From Planctomycetaceae bacterium (GTDB lineage: Bacteria; Planctomycetota; Planctomycetia; Pirellulales; Pirellulaceae), in the NCBI GenBank assembly GCA_020638975.1, contig JACKHN010000006.1, positions 248,001 to 312,000 on the forward strand: DNA of 64,000 nucleotides, read 5' to 3'. The notes beneath the pieces are model-generated. The model searched no databases. It saw only the letters and a program-made list of their open reading frames with translations, and was not told the DNA's origin. Position 1 is the first letter of the stretch. Every line of letters begins with the position of its first letter. This document shows positions 55,301 through 63,023 of the stretch, in pieces. The position numbers and the translations under genes are program-made.

Positions 55301-57234
55301 AGGATGTGAATGGCAACAGTTCCTGGGAAGACTCAACCAACGTCCCCGGATTCAATTGGTCGCTTCCCGCGAGTGTTACGCGGACGGTGAACCCGGCGTC
55401 ACTTCGACCAGGCATTCAAGCCGCTTACAATTTCGCGAACGCAGGTGGGACAACCGACTCGTTCTCGACACTTCCAGGTGATCCATCCGACGCGCCGGCC
55501 TCTTTTGAGATTTGGTTTCGTCCGGTTAACGACGGTGATCGCGATGTGCTTTTCGAGACAGGGGGAACAACGGACGGCGTCTCGATCAGTCTTGATGGTC
55601 AAACGGTGAAGTTCGTGGTCCGCGATACAGAAGCAACCGTGGCGGAGACAGAACTCAGTGCGCTAATCGATCCGTTCGAGTACACACAGGTCGTTGGCAC
55701 TATCGACACCAACACGGGTGACGTGCGTCTCTATGTGAATGGAATACTGGCGGATAGCGCGATCAACCCAGATCTGCACGACTGGGCAGGAAGCGATGGA
55801 GCCGGGCTCGGTCGTGTCAACTCGGGCACGAACTTTACCGGCGGCACGAACTTCGAGGGCGAGATCTCTCTGTTCCGCTTCTACGAGTCGGCACTGACCT
55901 CAGCGCAAGTTCTCAACAACTACAACTCCGTGGCAACCGGATTGAAGGTGATCAGCACATCGTCCCCTGTCGGCGGGCAACTGACAGTCCTTCCGGACGG
56001 CAGCTTTAAGTTTAACCCCAATGGTGCCTTTGATCCGCTGAAGGCGACGGAGACCGGGAACGCCAATTTTGCCTACACCGTGCAAGACGGCAGCGGCTTG
56101 ACCGCTACCGCCACGGCCACCGTCACCGTCCAGGGAGTCGACGACCCGCCCATCACGGCGATCGACAACTACTCCGTGAACTCGGGCGACGAACTAGTGA
56201 TTACGAATCCGACCTCTGGCGTCCTTGGAAACGACGTCGACCCGGAAGGCAATACGGCTCAGGCGGGCACGCTCACTGCCACAGTCAGCACGGCCCCGGC
56301 GAAAGGCACGGTGACTCTGAACGCTAACGGAACATTTAGCTACGTCGCGAACCCTGGGGCCGTCGGGACGGACGAATTTTTCTACGTCGCGGGCGACGGG
56401 GTCAAGAGCAGTCAGCCAACACGGGTCGTGATTACCATCGCGACCGCCGGCGGCCCGGGCAGCGGTACGACTGGTGGCTCGAGCGGAACGGGCGGAGGAA
56501 GTGGCGGGGACGGAGGGGGATCGCAAGAACATACCTCGGGCGACTCTGGCCAGAACGCTCCGCCACCAAACAACCAATTGCCTCCACCTGCACCAGGGCT
56601 TTTGCCCGGTAGTGGAACCCAAGTCATCACCGGATCACAACAGTCTGTTTCGATTTCTGCTCCGCTCGAGGACGGTTCATCAAGTGCGTCCGATCAAGAC
56701 GCCAACCAAACACTCACGGTTTTCGAGCAGCTATCGGAAGCATCTGCTTTGCACACCACCGACATACGCGACCGACTTCGTGCCTTGGCGCACGAGGTTG
56801 TCGATGCGGCCATCAATAGTTCCCCTCTCGCAAGCGGCGTGACACAACTCATCAACTCGGGCGATCTCGGCTTCATTGCACAGTCCAGCGGCTTTTGGCA
56901 AGACCTCGACGACTTCGAACAGCTCGTCGAGCATGACATTAAATTTGAGGCCGCCGAGGTGGCCTCCGCATTGGGCGTGACGACGACGCTTTCGGTCGGA
57001 TATGTCTTGTGGTTCTTGCGCGGTACGTATCTGGTCAGCTGCGTGCTCGCTCAGATGCCGGCTTGGAGAATGGTCGATCCGATGTTCGTGTTCGCTGGCG
57101 GTGACCTTCTGGGCGATGAGGACGACGAATCACTGTCCGCGATGTTGCAAAAGTCAAACGATCTCGACCATGAGGCTCCAGACGTCGAAGCTGTTCCATT
57201 TTCCGAACTACCGACAGACGCAGTTGGAGACTAG
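46351..57234 (+). CDS. Giant multidomain surface protein: LEDR motif, DUF4347, DNRLRE, beta-helix, cadherin-like, LamG, C-terminal anchor
   Basis: 3627 residues; an in-frame ATG at 46387 is an equally plausible start. Order: basic N-terminus and LLLLEDRVFFNAAP at about 57-69 (planctomycete LEPR-like export motif); DUF4347 at ~159-330; a beta-rich domain; DNRLRE-like domain at ~543-720 (ADTYVNSG, HALLEFDLSSIP); parallel beta-helix at ~725-1435 with a 64-residue repeat; cadherin-like modules at ~1441-1720; a propeller-like repeat (VVWEGDG, VVWRETN) at ~1723-2097; further cadherin-like and Big_9-type domains at ~2097-2980; a LamG-like domain at ~3010-3190; a final Big_9 domain; a Gly-rich linker; and a membrane anchor at ~3545-3570 (GYVLWFLRG) with acidic tail. 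Likely an adhesin or stalk/S-layer-like surface protein; calcium binding and adhesion are inferred. No frameshift seen. Confidence 0.93.
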   Translation: MILLGKQWRPTSMTTHPTNKKRYARRRRVGSLLDAVSDWCARALAPKAASSQSLDLLLLEDRVFFNAAPIGDVAPDTVDVVNEQVDDVINLIDLAVRDHSVDADVISRIDQALVDRALQDSVSETAWEPEALRDDDQADPDQPVIDELSNGQPSADTSYEIVFVDAGVEDYEAFISDIQQRQSASTRYEVVILKQDESGVARISATLSDRQNIDAIHFVSHGSDSGLRLGSDWLTSDNVDGYAWQIDEWRFALGEDADLLIYGCDLASSDAGRELLNSLAAACDCDVAASTNDTGHAIFGGDWDLEYSTGSIETDVAFSEYMQDNWGHLLNVTIDATSVDTTPKGDTSDTFSHTTSGADRLLLVGISFGNDKETSVLSVTYNGTALQLVGTKDNADTSSARVEIWSLIAPDLGAHNVTVNYSDNKHEGATIGAMSFNGVDQTVALGAFASSQGNSGALSTTIASRSGEIVFGVAAFDSNSDVNFAPGAGQTEQWDAFQERANGTGTTEAGAASVVTSWTTPSTGKWAVGGVSIKEAGTSVILSAVADTYVNSGSSGANYGNSTSLVVDKSGGGLGNQHALLEFDLSSIPVGSTITGATLQLQATANTAAFDLNIYEVTEDWAEGTGNATAGAANWNQRLVGTNWSTAGGTVNSTVVATLNTAAIGQHNWNVTSLVQDWFAGTAANNGLLIASPDTGGETVTYDSREGTVAPQLVVSYVAPTSTLVVDTTSDVVNGDTSSIVALLIDKGADNAISLREAIMAMNNTANGAMPDEIHFNIAGVGVHTISLLSPLPNITEAVILDATTQNGYAGIPLIQVVSPVAAGNGFSLQAGSDGSTIRGFIIGGFSGTGVEILSDNNVVELNYIGTNANGTLANGNSRGVEIKGAQNNQVLNNLISGNLGEGIWLNQSVAPGSGNIVQGNLIGTLVNGAGDLGNGLNGIRIESAGNTIGGTGVGQGNTISGNDNNGILLTGINASGNVLLGNKIGVSSSGAVGIRNTFSGVVIENGARLNVIGDSTDAAGKNVISGNTQFGVVIRGTGTQGNTLYGNHIGVDLVGASNIGNLLGGVKIESGATNNYIGRLTSSTHNIISGNTGSGVTIRDSGTNGNLVAGNYIGVSANGSGLLSNTDDGVTIFAGAQNNTIGGTTVNARNVISGNGDEGISIYDASTNGNLVQGNYIGVDAAGTSALGNGDKGISIFNGASNNAIGGGATGASNVIASNVGDGIYIANSGTTGTVIEGNLIGTNSIGSNLGNAGAGIRVVNGASSTTIGGVGPGDGNAIAFNSLGGAVVEGSGTVGNKIRGNSIYANNGLGIDLGNDGVSPNDPLDIDSGPNQLQNRPSLTTSVTVGGNTTITGLLSSTVANTFDLDFYSSPTADPSGSGEGQVYLGSASVVTGLAGTATINTTLTGVTLTLGHVVTATATDSSGNTSEFAANITATAPNSPPTLDLDADNSSGATGNNFQTTFTENLGPVLIVDGDATLTDPDSITIDSATIQITNIMDTAAEVLTANTSGTSIIANFNINTGTLSLTGADTVARYQQVLRTVQYNHTSENPTGGVRLVSFAVDDGMDTVQGVTASVTVNAINDPPAITGPTARTTLVDQPLVFLSSNGNLLTISDLDSGTNAIRVTIAATNGSFSLAGTTGLSFTVGDGTLDSTMTFTGVLGNINNALAGSRYVSNGGYIGAASVQLTAFDLGNSGSGGAKNDTHNVAITVASVSDLAAVPEFLVNTLQTSASQATSNEDRGSSRAIATGSDGSYVVVWTDNHGPDAGVKAQRYNRFGEPLGVNFAVNQTTAGHQRWASVDTDNNGNFVVTWVSENQDGTPRSVYARRFAANGTALSSEFRVNTSSSGTQDNSSVAVDANGDFVVVWEGDGAGGYDIYGRRFDSAGMALGNEFQISATTPDGEPAVAIADDGRFVVVWDDSVGIRARLYAADGNPVTGEFLVHSETFAGESAVAMDANGNFVVVWRETNAGQDVYYRQFDSLGNPLDVTKQLNTTTANTQTNPSVAVDAAGNFIATWEGRGPGDTDGVFYRRFTAAGVALDAAEVLVNQTTTGTQNQASLAVQNVNNFAVVWSGNGPGDGDGVFVRQFGTANRPPINSVPGMQTVDEDGVLSFHAGLGNALSIVDSDAGASPLSVTLAVSNGVVSLGSLTGLTFVQGDGSADAIQQFQGTLANINSALSNVQYAPNLNFNGSANLTITTDDLGNSGTGGPQVDVDTVAITVNAVNDPPLNALPGAQATNEDTPLVFSIANGNAISVSDLDAGNNMVEVTLAAQQGTLSLSGTSGLMFSSGDGTSDVTTTFRGTLANINAALNGLVYTPTANYFGPASLAVTTNDLGNLGSGGAHSDIDSVTITVTAVNDAPVAMNDASYVISEETMLTIGAASGVLANDTDVDGPALQAVLVSTTANGTLTLSANGSFVYTPATDFFGIDTFTYKANDGSLDSNIATATITVTNVNDAPIARDNGYTVSEDGGQIIGNVITNDSGAGFDTDADGDTLYVLEVNGDRNLVGVPINLASGATLRIDRDGALQYDLNGQFHSLTAGQIANESFTYTIADGWKVRMIQVTGSGIDSTAEAEGILAAATGLGSLSANSETYSVTFFGNTVASEIDYGSGNHDSGINDDFDVNNVFPNGVADGGNDYLVSAISSWTVPAGTYTIALGSDDGGYIRLSGGATFSSVFNSTVPAGSNEIRFDTLRGHGTTGGTFTVAQPTQITLDTLVWDHLLYSSFEISIASGSHTSFNGAVANGGSFQLLQEGTLGWSLTHAHASVSITVQGVNDAPVLNTAAGYTLPPIGDDELNSPGKTVAEILASVSGTPITDADTPVGQIGIAITGRSSSLGTWQYSLNSGVNWTNLPNVSDDSALTLDPTAKLRFVPDLGKNGTASFTWRAWDQTTASNGQVGVDTTPAGGQTAFSSVSAFASIVVADNPQPPQLASESYSVLSNASLAINSPGVLANDYDPDVPAPPLPAPGAKLVYNAAKDVNGNSSWEDSTNVPGFNWSLPASVTRTVNPASLRPGIQAAYNFANAGGTTDSFSTLPGDPSDAPASFEIWFRPVNDGDRDVLFETGGTTDGVSISLDGQTVKFVVRDTEATVAETELSALIDPFEYTQVVGTIDTNTGDVRLYVNGILADSAINPDLHDWAGSDGAGLGRVNSGTNFTGGTNFEGEISLFRFYESALTSAQVLNNYNSVATGLKVISTSSPVGGQLTVLPDGSFKFNPNGAFDPLKATETGNANFAYTVQDGSGLTATATATVTVQGVDDPPITAIDNYSVNSGDELVITNPTSGVLGNDVDPEGNTAQAGTLTATVSTAPAKGTVTLNANGTFSYVANPGAVGTDEFFYVAGDGVKSSQPTRVVITIATAGGPGSGTTGGSSGTGGGSGGDGGGSQEHTSGDSGQNAPPPNNQLPPPAPGLLPGSGTQVITGSQQSVSISAPLEDGSSSASDQDANQTLTVFEQLSEASALHTTDIRDRLRALAHEVVDAAINSSPLASGVTQLINSGDLGFIAQSSGFWQDLDDFEQLVEHDIKFEAAEVASALGVTTTLSVGYVLWFLRGTYLVSCVLAQMPAWRMVDPMFVFAGGDLLGDEDDESLSAMLQKSNDLDHEAPDVEAVPFSELPTDAVGD
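48937..50260 (+). repeat. 192-nt internal repeat of the beta-helix region
   Basis: Copies of the motif NxIGxxxxG start at 48937, 49111, 49297, 49492, 49684, 49876 and 50068. The last four are spaced by exactly 192 nt (64 residues); earlier ones are 174, 186 and 195 nt apart. The repeat unit reads roughly GNxISGN-x-GxxIxxxGTxGNxVxGNYIGVxxxG. Confidence 0.85.
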
Positions 57235-57304
57235 AAGTGTTAACACAGATTCAAGATCGGTGCCACTGGAAAGAGGAGGCCCGCTAACGGGCAAATGAAC
57301 TGCA

Positions 57305-59833
57305 ATGAAGTTCCTTCCCCTTAAAGCACAGATTGCGATTGCACAAGCCTTCTTGTTGGCAAGTATCGTGATTCTTGCCGCCATTTTCGGCCTTGTACCC
57401 AATCGCCGTGCTGCGGAAATGCAGGGCCGTGCCAAGTTGTGTGAAGCGTTGGCAGTCAACGCGGCGATCCTCGTGAATCGAAACGATGTCGAGAGTTTGC
57501 GCGCCATGTTGGAGACCGTTGTCACGAGGCATCCCAAGATGCTGTCTGTCGCCGTCCAACGGGAGGGCGGGAAACGAATTGTCGAGGTGGGCGAGCACTC
57601 AGCGAACTGGAATCCTGTCATCGATGAAGTGTCCGTCGACACGCAGTTGTCCGTGCCAATCCGCAATGGAGATGTGAAGTGGGGCGCGTTCGAAGTCCGC
57701 TTTGAGCCTTTGTCTGCAAAAGGAATCATGGGCTTCGTGCAAGATCCTACGCTCCACCTCGTGACATTCGTCGGTCTCGTGGCCTTCGTATTCAATTACT
57801 TTTATTTCGCACGCAAGCTCCAGGATCTCGACCCTTCCAAAGCGGTGCCCGAACGAGTCCGTGGAGCCCTTGATACGCTGACCGAAGGGCTGCTGGTCGT
57901 CGACAAGAACGAACGCATCGCGTTTTCAAATCAAGCCATCGCTGATAGCCTGGGATGCACTCCGCAGAAGCTCGTTGGAAGTCGCGTCGATCAGTTGCCA
58001 TGGGTCAGCCTCGATGAGGCTCATGTCGAGACCAAACGCCCGTGGGCGATTGCCATCAAGGAGCAACAACGACAACCGGGTGTCGTGATGGGATTGCAGG
58101 GCCCTAGGGGCCTTCGCACGATGATGGCGCATGCGGCACCCGTTCTCGGACCGACCGGAGATTTGCACGGAGTTCTCACCAGCTTTGAAGATATTACCGA
58201 ACTGGAGAACGCCAAGGCGGAACTACGTGAATCGAAAGAAGCTGCGGATGCCGCGAACCGCGCAAAGTCGGACTTTCTTGCCAATATGAGCCACGAGATT
58301 CGCACGCCGATGAACGCGATCTTAGGTTTCACGGACGTCATGCGGCGTGGGCTTGCGACCTTGGAATCGCAACGTCGCGACTACCTCAACACAATTCACG
58401 CCAGCGGCCAACATCTGTTGAATCTGATCAATGACATCCTCGATATCTCGAAGATCGAAGCGGGCGGGCTCGAACTGGAGCTGACACGATGCTCTCCGCA
58501 CAAGATCCTTGGCGAAGTCGTCTCGATTATGAAAGGCCGCGCGGAAGACAAAGGCATCTATCTCCGCTTTCGTAGCGAAGGCGGCTTGCCGGAGACGATT
58601 CTGACCGATCCCACGCGTGTGCGGCAACTTGTCACGAACCTCGTCGGTAACGCGATTAAGTTTACCGAGGAAGGTGGCGTTGAGATCGTTGCGCGTATCG
58701 TGAGCGAATGCGGTCGTCCTCAGATGTCGATTGCTGTTACTGATACAGGCATTGGGATGACGAACGAGCAAGCGGCCAAAGTCTTCAATCCCTTCGTCCA
58801 AGCCGACGCGTCGGTAACGCGACGATTCGGCGGGACCGGACTTGGACTTTCGATCAGCAAACGCTTCGCGGAAGCGCTAGGAGGCGTCATCACCGTTGCC
58901 AGCAAACCCGGCAAAGGAAGTACGTTCACGGCGACCATCGAGACCGGTCCCATCAAGAATATTCGCGTCATCAGCGATGGAGAAGCAACGGCTCAGGAAG
59001 CACGTGTCACGCAGACGTTGGGAATCGAAGTCAAATTGCCGCCCTGCCGAATCCTCGTCGCAGACGATGTTGAAGCCAATCGCAAACTCATCAAGCTGGT
59101 ACTTGCCAGCGCGGGAGCCGAGTTGGAATTGGCCACGAATGGGCAGGAAGCCTATGAAATGGCTCGCGACGGCGACTTTGATATGATCATCATGGACATG
59201 CAGATGCCAGTGATGGACGGCTTCACGGCAGTTCGCAAGCTAAGGCATGAGGGCTTCGACAAACCAATATTCGCGCTCACGGCTGATGCCATGAAAGGTT
59301 CAGAAGAAGCTTGTCGCGATGCTGGCTGCTCTGGCTTCCTCACGAAACCCATCGACCTGGACAAGGTGTTGCACACGGTTGCAGAGGTTATCCGTGAAGT
59401 CAATCCAAAACGCGTCCGAAAAGTGTTTGTTGAGCCAATCGTCGAAGAGCCCGCCGACGTGATGCTCAAAGAAGAGACGGACACATTGCCGCCGATGACG
59501 CAATCCATGGAACTCGATCTTTCGGCATTGCGAGAGATCGCTCGCGATTATCTTCCCTACCTCAAAGATCAGATCGTCGAGTTGAGCGATGTCTGGGATC
59601 GACGAGATTATATCGAAGTTGCGAAACTTGCCCACTCGATCAAAGGTTCAGCGGGCACGTTTGGACTCGACGAGTTCACCGAGCCTGCGGCGAAGCTGCA
59701 ACACATGGCTGAAGGCAAGGCCGATGAATCGGAGATCGAAGCCGGCATCGCAACGCTCGTCGAGCTAGCTGCGAAAGTGAACTTCGACGATTTCGACAAT
59801 TCAATCGTGCCTCCGGTAGAATCGGGCAAGTGA
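57305..59833 (+). CDS. Hybrid sensor histidine kinase with receiver and HPt domains
   Basis: 842 residues. Two membrane spans (about 8-30 and 155-175) bracket a periplasmic sensor of ~120 residues. A PAS-like domain follows (LDTLTEGLLVVDKNERIAF), then the phosphoacceptor helix with His330 in MSHEIRTPMNAILG, the ATPase motifs NLVGNAIKFT and FGGTGLGLSISK, a receiver domain with Asp631 in IIMDMQMPVMDG, and an HPt domain with His777 in AHSIKGSAGTFG. This is a BarA/TorS-like phosphorelay. It starts 71 bases after the giant gene, so they may be co-regulated. The 3' end overlaps the convergent glycosyltransferase gene by 33 bases. Confidence 0.95.
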   Translation: MKFLPLKAQIAIAQAFLLASIVILAAIFGLVPNRRAAEMQGRAKLCEALAVNAAILVNRNDVESLRAMLETVVTRHPKMLSVAVQREGGKRIVEVGEHSANWNPVIDEVSVDTQLSVPIRNGDVKWGAFEVRFEPLSAKGIMGFVQDPTLHLVTFVGLVAFVFNYFYFARKLQDLDPSKAVPERVRGALDTLTEGLLVVDKNERIAFSNQAIADSLGCTPQKLVGSRVDQLPWVSLDEAHVETKRPWAIAIKEQQRQPGVVMGLQGPRGLRTMMAHAAPVLGPTGDLHGVLTSFEDITELENAKAELRESKEAADAANRAKSDFLANMSHEIRTPMNAILGFTDVMRRGLATLESQRRDYLNTIHASGQHLLNLINDILDISKIEAGGLELELTRCSPHKILGEVVSIMKGRAEDKGIYLRFRSEGGLPETILTDPTRVRQLVTNLVGNAIKFTEEGGVEIVARIVSECGRPQMSIAVTDTGIGMTNEQAAKVFNPFVQADASVTRRFGGTGLGLSISKRFAEALGGVITVASKPGKGSTFTATIETGPIKNIRVISDGEATAQEARVTQTLGIEVKLPPCRILVADDVEANRKLIKLVLASAGAELELATNGQEAYEMARDGDFDMIIMDMQMPVMDGFTAVRKLRHEGFDKPIFALTADAMKGSEEACRDAGCSGFLTKPIDLDKVLHTVAEVIREVNPKRVRKVFVEPIVEEPADVMLKEETDTLPPMTQSMELDLSALREIARDYLPYLKDQIVELSDVWDRRDYIEVAKLAHSIKGSAGTFGLDEFTEPAAKLQHMAEGKADESEIEAGIATLVELAAKVNFDDFDNSIVPPVESGK

Positions 59834-60478
59834 GTCGGGCGAGAGACCAAGACGATAAGCCACGAGCAACGTCCAGTTACGCAGCGTCTGACGCACAACG
59901 CCATGTCGTTGCCAGCGGCGTGCGTCGATATGCACTGGCCCGTCCAGTAGCCGAGGCCAGGACTTGCTTCGAGCTTTCTTCATTAGCAACAAGTCTTCCA
60001 TCAGCTTGACCTCTGGAAATCTGCCCAGGGTTTCAAAGAACGCGGTGCGCAAAAAGATCGCTTGATCACCGTAAGGCAAGCCACGCCAACGCACTCGCCA
60101 GGCGTTGCCTCGCTCAAGCAGGCGATAAGCGAATCCTGTCGCTTCGATCCTCTGCTTGAACGCCCCCGACTGAACACCTACATCTGCGCAGGCATCGCGA
60201 ATTTGTTCGATCGCCGACGGGTCAAGATGATTGTCGGCGTGAAGAAACAGCAGGATCTCGCCACTTGCTTGCCTGGCACCAGCGTTCTGCTGGACGGCTC
60301 GCCCCGGCGGCGAGTCGACAATCCGACACCTTTCCCGCTTGGCGATCGCAACTGTTTCATCGGTACTCCCCCCATCTGCCACGATGACTTCATCCGCTCC
60401 AGCTTGCCAAGCAGAACGCGCAGCGCGACCTATCAACGCCGCTTCATTTATGGCCGGGATGATCACCGAAATTCTCAC
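59801..60478 (-). CDS. Family 2 glycosyltransferase, TIGR04283-like
   Basis: 225 residues. GT2 motifs: VIIPAINEAALIGRA, EVIVADGGSTDET (DxD-type metal site), SPPGRAVQQNAGARQASGEILLFLHAD, and PYGDQAIFLRTAFFE, MEDLLLMKKAR. This set matches the TIGR04283 group, whose members are linked to arsenosugar or membrane-associated glycosylation. Cytoplasmic or membrane-peripheral. It is divergent from the Gfo/Idh gene and overlaps the kinase 3' end. Confidence 0.9.
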   Translation of the reverse strand: MRISVIIPAINEAALIGRAARSAWQAGADEVIVADGGSTDETVAIAKRERCRIVDSPPGRAVQQNAGARQASGEILLFLHADNHLDPSAIEQIRDACADVGVQSGAFKQRIEATGFAYRLLERGNAWRVRWRGLPYGDQAIFLRTAFFETLGRFPEVKLMEDLLLMKKARSKSWPRLLDGPVHIDARRWQRHGVVRQTLRNWTLLVAYRLGLSPDSLARFYRRHD

Positions 60479-60715
60479 GCGAACAGTCTACTTGATTGCC
60501 GCCCCGCTCACTACCAGAAGCTAACGGAGCAAGCAGCGACCGATTGAGTGCGAAACGTGGAGATGTATAATCTTCCCTAATGTCGGACTGACAGGTTTGT
60601 TGGTTGCGTTGAAAAGACGACCAACAACAACTGCTCCCGACCGTGACTCGATTCACCCGTGTATCTTTTCTGAGACTGAACAAGACGTTCATCCCTTCTT
60701 TCCCAGCAGATCTTG

Positions 60716-61720
60716 ATGAAACTTCGAGTTGGAGTTGTCGGCGTTGGTAGCGCGTGGGAATCGCGACACCGTTTGGCGTTGTTGTCGCTGTCGGACCGAT
60801 TCGAGGTACGAGCTGTCTGCTGTGATGTCGCCCAGCGCGCCGAGCAGGTTTCCCGCGAGTTTCACGCGGTCGTTGTGGATGGCTACCGATCCTTGTCCGC
60901 GCGCGAGGACATCGACGCGATCTTGATGCTGGCACCCAGTTGGTATGGCGCGTTGCCGATTCTCGCCGCTTGCGACGCCGGCAAAGCGGTGTACTGTGCG
61001 GCTGCCTTAGATCTGGATGCCGATCGATTGTTGGATGTGAAAGATCGCCTGGAGGAATCCGGTATCGCCTTTATGGCTGAACTTCCACGCCGGCACGCTC
61101 CCGCCACATTGCGATTGAAAGAGCTGATCGCTACGAAACTAGGCCAGCCAAAACTCCTGTTCTGTCATCGTCGCCAACCGGTCATCAAACGGGGACGCCC
61201 CGACGAGCAGTTACAGGATGGATCGCGGGATTACATCGAACTCGTCGATTGGTGTCGTTATGTCATTGGACGCGATCCAACCAGCGTTTTTGGGGTTACC
61301 CATCGCGGTTCCTCTGGCGCACAAAGCGACTATCGCATGATGAGCTTGGATTTTTCGTCAGACGCTTCATTAGGGACCGGTCCACTCGCGCAGATCAGCT
61401 GCGGCGAGTACATGCCAGCCACTTGGCACGAGGCGATTGGCTTCCGTCCTCCCGCAGCGTTGCAAGTCGCCTGCGAACGGGGCATTGCGTTCATCGATCT
61501 TCCCGAGACACTGATCTGGTTTGACGAGGCGGGACGGCACATGGAGTCACTCGAAAGCGAACGTCCCGTCGGTGAACAGATGCTGACTCAGTTTCATCGC
61601 TCGGTCACGAGCCTGCTGCGCAAGTCAACCGATTTTGACGACGCTTATCGTGCCGTTCAAATCGTGCTAGGTGCCCAGAGGAGTGCCGAGTCGGGTGTGC
61701 GTGTTTTGATCGACGACTGA
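60716..61720 (+). CDS. Gfo/Idh/MocA family oxidoreductase
   Basis: 334 residues from the ATG at 60716. NAD(P)-binding start RVGVVGVGSAW, the family segment DIDAILMLAPSWYGALPILAACDAGKAVYC, and the C-terminal alpha/beta domain with MAELPRRHAPA. The canonical catalytic EKP is replaced by CAAALD-type sequence, so the reaction is uncertain. It probably acts on a sugar or inositol derivative. The gene is followed by a Ser/Thr kinase on the other strand. Confidence 0.88.
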   Translation: MKLRVGVVGVGSAWESRHRLALLSLSDRFEVRAVCCDVAQRAEQVSREFHAVVVDGYRSLSAREDIDAILMLAPSWYGALPILAACDAGKAVYCAAALDLDADRLLDVKDRLEESGIAFMAELPRRHAPATLRLKELIATKLGQPKLLFCHRRQPVIKRGRPDEQLQDGSRDYIELVDWCRYVIGRDPTSVFGVTHRGSSGAQSDYRMMSLDFSSDASLGTGPLAQISCGEYMPATWHEAIGFRPPAALQVACERGIAFIDLPETLIWFDEAGRHMESLESERPVGEQMLTQFHRSVTSLLRKSTDFDDAYRAVQIVLGAQRSAESGVRVLIDD

Positions 61721-61745
61721 CCGAGATACAGAAGGATGGAGCTTT

Positions 61746-62909
61746 CTAGCATGTACCAAATGGGCTGGTGGTGTCGTCACCGACCTGGCGCTCCGCTTCT
61801 TCGAGTTCCTTCAACTCTTCTAGCCACAGTCGAATCTCGTTGCCGTACTCGACGGACAGATCACCAATCACTAACTGGCGATGGAACGCGGCCGCTCCTT
61901 CCTTGAGAAGTTCCGCCGCTTCCGCACTTGCGAAACGCAGCATGGGATCGGGAGCGATCATGCCGCGACAGAAGTTCATTAGCAATTCGTTCACGGTGAC
62001 ATCGGCGGGCAAGATATCGACCATTGTCTGGGGCAACGCACGCTTTGCTTCCAGGAGTTCGCGAACGTTGTGGCAATCGGCGAACAGCGGCCTGCCGGCG
62101 AGCAACTCGAGCAGCACATACCCCAGCGAAGCCAAGTCGCTACGGGGCGTGATGTCATTGCCTTCCAGTACTTCGGGAGCGGCGTACGCAGGAGTGCAAG
62201 TGCGCGTTGGAGGCGGGTCGGACAGTTCGAAGGCCGAACCGAAATCAATGATCTTGGCGTGTCCTGTTCGCTTGAGCATCACGTTCGATGGCTTCATATC
62301 GCCATGAACGAGCTCCTCACGGTGCAGCGCGGCAAGCGCGGCCAGGCAGTCGCGCACGATCGCGACCGCGACGCCCGGTTGGACACGCGGATGAATAGGC
62401 CCCTTCGTCACGATCACACGATTCAGATACTGCCAACGACGATTGCTCACGCGGCTGCGAATGCGTTGCAACATTCCCGGTACCAGCAATTGCTGGAGGT
62501 CGTATCCGTCCACCCACTCCATGACCATCATGCGAATGCGATTGCGATCGACAAAGTTGTCGACGTCGAGCAGGTTGTCATGCTGGATCTGTGCCACCGA
62601 AGAAGCGACGCGGGCAATCCGTTGCATCGCTTCGTCGTAGGCTCGAGCGGTATCAAATCGCTCTGGCGAGAAAACTTTCAATGCGACCGGCAGAGTGAAC
62701 CCATCCGCACCGCGTTGTTCGGTGAGATAGACGACGCCTTGTCCACCTTTGCCAAGCAGTCGCTGTAGTCGCAGGTGAGTCGTCCAACTCAATCGCTGTT
62801 CGGTCACGATGGTCGCGTAACGACCGACGAGTTCGTTTGGTTTGGTCTTCCGTGTTTTTCCGCCACGAGTTTGAGTGACGTTGAAATCTTGCATCGTCGT
62901 AGTCAGCAT
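61746..62909 (-). CDS. Serine/threonine protein kinase
   Basis: 387 residues; GGAGG about 9 nt upstream of ATG 62909. Kinase motifs in order: LLGKGGQGVVYL (glycine loop), VALKVFSP (catalytic Lys), HGDMKPSNVML (catalytic loop; the usual HRD is HGD, so a non-RD kinase), DFGSAFELSD, and YAAPEVLEGNDITPRSDLASLGYVLLELLAG. A C-terminal helical extension is charged (LEELKELEEAERQ). No membrane span, so cytoplasmic. An insert between lobes (IRSRVSNRRWQYLNRV) lengthens it. Targets unknown. Confidence 0.93.
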   Translation of the reverse strand: MLTTTMQDFNVTQTRGGKTRKTKPNELVGRYATIVTEQRLSWTTHLRLQRLLGKGGQGVVYLTEQRGADGFTLPVALKVFSPERFDTARAYDEAMQRIARVASSVAQIQHDNLLDVDNFVDRNRIRMMVMEWVDGYDLQQLLVPGMLQRIRSRVSNRRWQYLNRVIVTKGPIHPRVQPGVAVAIVRDCLAALAALHREELVHGDMKPSNVMLKRTGHAKIIDFGSAFELSDPPPTRTCTPAYAAPEVLEGNDITPRSDLASLGYVLLELLAGRPLFADCHNVRELLEAKRALPQTMVDILPADVTVNELLMNFCRGMIAPDPMLRFASAEAAELLKEGAAAFHRQLVIGDLSVEYGNEIRLWLEELKELEEAERQVGDDTTSPFGTC

Positions 62910-63023
62910 CTTGGTTCGCCTCCAACGGCCAGCCCACTTTTTAGAAACCGAACGTTCGATTTATTAGGCGGGGAAAACTAGCAGTCGTTCGCTGCCATAT
63001 TACCGCGTGTGGGCAGAACACGT

